DNA from: Jatrophihabitans sp964252635
GTDB taxonomy: Bacteria > Actinomycetota > Actinomycetes > Mycobacteriales > Jatrophihabitantaceae
DNA length: 64,000 bases
Assembly: GCF_964252635.1 (NCBI RefSeq)
Contig: NZ_CAXUNP010000020.1
Location: 5,494-69,493 of the forward strand
Direction of reading: 5' to 3'
Shown: positions 60,051-64,000 of the stretch, in pieces
Layout of the letters: every line of letters starts with the position of its first letter
Position numbering within the stretch: the first letter of the stretch is position 1
Notes under the pieces: generated by a model
Told to the model about the DNA's origin: nothing
The model's input: only the letters and a program-made list of their open reading frames with translations
The model's database searches: none
Translations under genes and position numbers: made by a program

Positions 60051-61940
60051 GTGAACCCTGCTACGGGAATCCAGGCGGTCGCCTGGTTGCTGATCGCGGT
60101 CCCCGCGGTGTCGGCGGCCTTGCTGCTGCTGGTCGGCAAGCGCGGCGACAAGTGGGCCCCCTACCTGGGTGCCCTGGTGCCGGTGGCCCTGTTCGTGTTC
60201 TCCGTGTTCCTGTTCTTCTCGGTCAAGGGCGAGAGCAACCGGCACGTCGAGAAGAACTACTTCAGCTGGGTGCCGGTGGGCGGGTTCCACGTCGAGTTCG
60301 GGTTGCTCACCGACCCGCTCGCGCTGGTGTTCGTCCTGCTCATCACCGGCGTCGGTTCGCTGATCCACATCTACGCGGTGGGCTACATGGCCCACGACCC
60401 GGGCCGTCGGCGGTTCTTCGGCTACTTCAACCTGTTCATCGCCGCGATGCTGCTGCTGGTGCTGTCCAACAGCTACCTGGCGCTCTACGTCGGGTGGGAG
60501 GGTGTCGGTGTCGCGTCCTACCTGCTGATCTCCTACTACTACACGCGGAGCACGGCGGCGACGGCCGGCAACAAGGCCTTCTTCGCCAACCGCGTCGGTG
60601 ACGTCGGGCTGTCCATCGCGATCATGCTGATGTTCACCTACGTCGGCAGCACGTCGTTCGACGCGGTCCTGTCCGCGAACTACTCCAAGGGCGTGGCGAC
60701 GGCCATCGCGCTGATGCTGCTGCTCGGTGCGTGCGGCAAGTCCGGCCAGTTCCCGCTGCAGACCTGGCTGCCCGACGCCATGGAGGGCCCGACCCCGGTG
60801 TCGGCGCTCATCCACGCCGCGACCATGGTCACCGCGGGCGTGTACCTGATCGCCCGCTCGGCCTCGATCTTCGACGCCGCCCCGGCGGCGCGCACCGTGG
60901 TCACCATCGTCGGTGCCATCACGCTGCTGTACGGCTGCATCGCCGGCTGCGGCCAGGACGACCTGAAGAAGGTGCTGGCCAACTCGACGATCAGCCAGAT
61001 CGGCTACATGTTCCTGGCCGTCGGGCTGGGCAAGGGCGTGTACGCGATCGGCATCATCCACCTGGTCGGGCACGGCTTCTTCAAGGCGGCGCTGTTCCTG
61101 TCGGCCGGTTCGGTCATGCACGCCATGAACGACCGCATCGACATGCGCCGCTTCGGCGGGCTGGCCAAGGTCATGCCCATCACCTTCGGCGTGTTCCTCT
61201 GCGGCTACCTGGCCATCATCGGGTTCCCGTTCGCCACCGGCTTCTGGACCAAGGACAAGATCATCGAGTCGGCGTTCGACAAGGGCGGGACGTCGGGCTA
61301 CGTGCTCGGCAGCATCGCCCTGCTCGGTGCCGGCCTCACCGCGTTCTACATGACGCGCGCGCTGGTCATGACCTTCTTCGGCAAGCGGCGCTGGGAGGAC
61401 GACGTCCACCCGCACGAGGCCTCGCCGGTCATGTGGCTGCCGATGGCCGTGCTCGCCGTGCTGGCGCTCGCCGGCGGCTGGCTGCTCATCGCCGGCGGCC
61501 GGGTGCAGGAGTGGCTGACACCGTCGGTGGGCCCGTCCATCGAGGTCGGCGAGCACACCGTGTCCAAGCCGGTGCTCACCATCCTGACCCTCGTCGTCGT
61601 GGCCCTCGGTGTGGCCGGTGGGTTGGTGGCCTTCCGCCGCGTGCCCGCCACCCAGCCGGTCGGCGTCTCGCCGGTCACGACGTTCGCACGGCGCAACCTG
61701 TTCGCGGACGCCTTCAACGAGGCCGTGCTCGAACGTCCCGGCCAGTGGTTGACCCGCGCGCTCGTCTACTTCGACAACCGCGGCGTCGACGGGGTGGTCG
61801 GTGGCATGGCCGCCGGCCTCGGCGGCGGCTCGAGCCGGCTCCGCCGCATCCAGAGCGGCTTCGTGCGCAGCTACGCGTTGTCCATGCTCGGCGGCACCGT
61901 CGCCATCGTGGCCGTCCTGCTGGCGGTGAGGTTCCAGTGA
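60051..61940 (+). CDS. nuoL: NADH-quinone oxidoreductase subunit L
   Basis: A 629-residue antiporter-like proton-pumping subunit. YVGWEGVGVASYLLISYYY holds the key glutamate, GKSGQFPLQTWLPDAMEGPTP-type sequence holds the key lysine, and GHGFFKAALFLSAGSVMHAM the next. The C-terminal lateral helix lies at about 520-629. GTG start 24 bases after nuoK. Confidence 0.96.
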   Translation: MNPATGIQAVAWLLIAVPAVSAALLLLVGKRGDKWAPYLGALVPVALFVFSVFLFFSVKGESNRHVEKNYFSWVPVGGFHVEFGLLTDPLALVFVLLITGVGSLIHIYAVGYMAHDPGRRRFFGYFNLFIAAMLLLVLSNSYLALYVGWEGVGVASYLLISYYYTRSTAATAGNKAFFANRVGDVGLSIAIMLMFTYVGSTSFDAVLSANYSKGVATAIALMLLLGACGKSGQFPLQTWLPDAMEGPTPVSALIHAATMVTAGVYLIARSASIFDAAPAARTVVTIVGAITLLYGCIAGCGQDDLKKVLANSTISQIGYMFLAVGLGKGVYAIGIIHLVGHGFFKAALFLSAGSVMHAMNDRIDMRRFGGLAKVMPITFGVFLCGYLAIIGFPFATGFWTKDKIIESAFDKGGTSGYVLGSIALLGAGLTAFYMTRALVMTFFGKRRWEDDVHPHEASPVMWLPMAVLAVLALAGGWLLIAGGRVQEWLTPSVGPSIEVGEHTVSKPVLTILTLVVVALGVAGGLVAFRRVPATQPVGVSPVTTFARRNLFADAFNEAVLERPGQWLTRALVYFDNRGVDGVVGGMAAGLGGGSSRLRRIQSGFVRSYALSMLGGTVAIVAVLLAVRFQ

Positions 61941-61976
61941 CCGACGCTCGCTGCGTCAATCGAGGAGATTCCTGCC

Positions 61977-63620
61977 GTGCATGACCCCACCCTGCTGATC
62001 CTGGTGCTGATCCCCCTGGTGGGATCCCTGGGGGTCTTCGCGCTGCCCGAGAGCTCGCCGGGCACGGCCAAGCTCGCCAAGCAGGTCAGCCTCGGCGTCT
62101 CGCTGATCGTCGCCGTCTACGCGGTGGTCGTGCTGTTCCGCTTCGACACCGGCCGCGGCGCCGACCGGTTCCAGTACATGTTCAGCGTCAACTGGATCAA
62201 GGCATTCGGCGCGCACATCGCGTTCGGCGCCGACGGCATCGCGCTCGTCCTGGTCACCATGGCCGTGCTGCTGGTGCCGGCCGTCATCCTGGCCAGCTGG
62301 AACAGCTTCGACAGCCGCTCCGGCGCCGAGGAGGAGGACCCTGCCGTCGAGCGCCAGTCGCGGGTGCGCGCGCGCAGCCGCGGGGCCACCCGGGCGGTCG
62401 CGCCCCGGCGCAAGCGCTCGGTGCGCAACTACTTCGGGCTGATCCTGCTGCTCGAGTTCTTCATGGTCGGCGTCTTCACGGCCACCGACGTCTTCCTGTT
62501 CTACGTGTTCTTCGAGGCCATGCTCATCCCGATGTACTTCATCATCGGCAGCTTCGGCGGCCCGCGCCGGCAGTACGCAGCGATGAAGTTCTTCCTGTAC
62601 TCCCTCGCCGGCGGCCTGCTGATGCTCGCGTCGGTGATCGGGCTCTACATCACCAGCCCCACGAAGACGTTCTCGATCACCACCCTGATCGCGCACCCGC
62701 TGCCGAACGACACCACGCAGAAGTGGCTGTTCCTCGGCTTCTTCATTGCGTTCGCGATCAAGGCCCCGCTCATCCCGTTCCACACCTGGCTGCCGGACGC
62801 CGGCGCGGAGGCCCCGGCCGGCGGCGCGGCCCTGCTCGTCGGCGTGCTCGACAAGGTGGGCACGTTCGGGTTCCTGCGTTACTGCCTGCCGCTGTTCCCG
62901 GACGCCTCGCGCTACTTCGCGGTCCCGATCCTCGTGCTGTCGGTGATCGGCATCCTGTACGCCGCGTTCCTCGCGATCGGGCAGCGTGACATGAAGCGCC
63001 TCGTCGCGTACACGTCGGTGGCCCACTTCGGTTTCATCGGGCTGGGGATCTTCGCGTTCACCACGCAGGGCGGCACCGGTGCCGTGCTCTACATGGTCAA
63101 CCACGGCTTCTCGACGGGTGCGCTGTTCATCGTCGTCGGCCTGCTCATCGCCCGCGGCAAGAGCCGCAACGTCGACGACTACGGCGGCGCCGCGAAGGTG
63201 ACGCCGATCCTGGCCGGGCTGTTCCTGCTCACCGGGCTGTCCGCGCTGGCCCTGCCGGGCATGAGCACGTTCGTCAGCGAGTTCCTCGTGCTCGTGGGCA
63301 CGTTCACCCGCTACAAGGGCTTCGCGATCGTGGCGACCACCGGCATCATCCTGGCCGCGATCTACGTGCTGTACCTGTACCAGCGCACGTTCCAGGGGCC
63401 GACGGCCGAGCGGGTGTCGAAGTTCCGTGACCTCAACGCGCGGGAGATCTTCTCCGTCGCCCCGTTGATCGCGATCATCATCTTCCTCGGCGTGTACCCG
63501 AAGCCGGTGATCGACGTGATCAACCCGGCGGTGCGGGCCACGCTGCACAACGTCCACAAGACCGACCCGGCGCCCAAGCTCGGCGAATCTGGATCCAAGA
63601 CAGGGGCGAACGGGAAATGA
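61977..63620 (+). CDS. nuoM: NADH-quinone oxidoreductase subunit M
   Basis: A 547-residue antiporter-like pumping subunit. FYVFFEAMLIPMYFIIG carries the channel glutamate, AIKAPLIPFHTWLPDAGAEA the central lysine region, and YTSVAHFGFIGLGIFA the next segment. Residues about 115-150 hold an unusual highly charged loop (EEEDPAVERQSRVRARSRG... RRKRS) between helices. GTG start after GAGGAG. Overlaps nuoN by four bases. Confidence 0.96.
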   Translation: MHDPTLLILVLIPLVGSLGVFALPESSPGTAKLAKQVSLGVSLIVAVYAVVVLFRFDTGRGADRFQYMFSVNWIKAFGAHIAFGADGIALVLVTMAVLLVPAVILASWNSFDSRSGAEEEDPAVERQSRVRARSRGATRAVAPRRKRSVRNYFGLILLLEFFMVGVFTATDVFLFYVFFEAMLIPMYFIIGSFGGPRRQYAAMKFFLYSLAGGLLMLASVIGLYITSPTKTFSITTLIAHPLPNDTTQKWLFLGFFIAFAIKAPLIPFHTWLPDAGAEAPAGGAALLVGVLDKVGTFGFLRYCLPLFPDASRYFAVPILVLSVIGILYAAFLAIGQRDMKRLVAYTSVAHFGFIGLGIFAFTTQGGTGAVLYMVNHGFSTGALFIVVGLLIARGKSRNVDDYGGAAKVTPILAGLFLLTGLSALALPGMSTFVSEFLVLVGTFTRYKGFAIVATTGIILAAIYVLYLYQRTFQGPTAERVSKFRDLNAREIFSVAPLIAIIIFLGVYPKPVIDVINPAVRATLHNVHKTDPAPKLGESGSKTGANGK

Positions 63621-64000
63621 GCACCACCTTGCTGGCCGCGCCGGTCGAGCACATCACCACGCCGTCGGTCGCCTACGGCGCGCTCTCGCCGATCTTCATC
63701 GTGCTGGGCGCCGCGCTGCTCGGCGTGCTCGCCGAGGTCGTCGTCCCGCGGGCCGAGCGGTTCGCCGTGCAGGTGGGCATCGCCATCGCCGGCCTGGTCG
63801 CCTCGGTGATCGCGGTCGCGCTGCTGCACGGCACGTCGATCACCACGCCGTCGCCGAAGGGCACGAACAGCTCCTTCGCCGGCGCGCTGGCCGTCGACCC
63901 GGCGGGGCTGTTCATCCAGGGCACGATCCTGGTGCTGGCCGTGATGGCCGTGCTGCTCATGGCCGAGCGCAGCGTCGACATCGGCAGCCCCATCGTGGCG
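63617..64000 (+). CDS. nuoN: NADH-quinone oxidoreductase subunit N, truncated by window edge
   Basis: The first 128 codons of the third antiporter-like subunit: two to three membrane helices (IFIVLGAALLGVLAEVVVP, VGIAIAGLVASVIAVALL, GTILVLAVMAVLLMAERS). Family and position after nuoM make the call firm. ATG overlaps the nuoM stop (ATGA). Confidence 0.93.
   Translation, partial: MSTTLLAAPVEHITTPSVAYGALSPIFIVLGAALLGVLAEVVVPRAERFAVQVGIAIAGLVASVIAVALLHGTSITTPSPKGTNSSFAGALAVDPAGLFIQGTILVLAVMAVLLMAERSVDIGSPIVA

Overview
This 64 kb window is very GC-rich chromosomal DNA from an actinobacterium. Evidence: a complete ESX-type (type VII) secretion locus, a lysine-tailed topoisomerase I, an actinobacterial Tad pilin/TadE/helicase neighbourhood like M. 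tuberculosis Rv3646c-Rv3656c, double-domain Lrp regulators, frequent GTG/TTG starts and 4-base stop/start overlaps. Gene content suits a Frankiales/Jatrophihabitans/Nakamurella-like lineage, but the genus cannot be fixed from sequence alone.

Layout. (1) 1-5.3 kb: partial aldo/keto reductase, small GlsB-type membrane protein, an Flp-type pilin with two TadE-like proteins, a DECH-box helicase and a STAS anti-sigma antagonist. (2) 5.4-12.6 kb: proton-pumping pyrophosphatase with K+-independence residues, a membrane protein with a GYGQQP-repeat cytoplasmic arm, an Rv3647c-like protein and topA. (3) 12.6-15 kb: a DUF559/AbiEi-like nuclease-fold gene bracketed by inverted repeats, a VOC protein, and a trans-aconitate methyltransferase behind two palindromic operators. 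(4) 15-22.2 kb: an MFS transporter fused to a decayed thymidylate-kinase domain, the real tmk, a MarR regulator, holB, a SpoIID/LytB protein with propeller-like repeats, and ricT. (5) 22.4-40.6 kb: tRNA-Thr(CGT), then the ESX locus (EccE, EccB, MycP, EccD, EccC) and a cargo cluster of small helical proteins, a PPE-like protein, a 931-residue unknown protein and two lipoproteins. (6) 40.6-47.6 kb: a lipoprotein joining an SxxK hydrolase to a peptidoglycan amidase, DUF985 cupin, ElaA-like acetyltransferase, FKBP isomerase, double Lrp regulator with a divergent DHA2 exporter, and a second DUF559/AbiEi-like gene again bracketed by inverted repeats. (7) 47.7-64 kb: a geranylgeranyl-reductase-family (MenJ-like) gene leading into nuoA-nuoN, with nuoN cut by the window edge.

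How it works together: MenJ-like reductase and complex I serve menaquinone respiration, and HppA adds a second proton pump. The ESX machine, MycP and the cargo genes form one secretion unit. tmk, holB, ricT and topA are a conserved DNA-metabolism neighbourhood that has been interrupted by other genes.

The most unusual observation is that both DUF559/AbiEi-like genes sit between copies of their own private inverted-repeat element. The two elements differ in sequence but share architecture, and a third, gene-less element of the same design follows tmk. This resembles the link between RAYT transposases and REP sequences, but with a PD-(D/E)xK-like protein in place of a tyrosine transposase.
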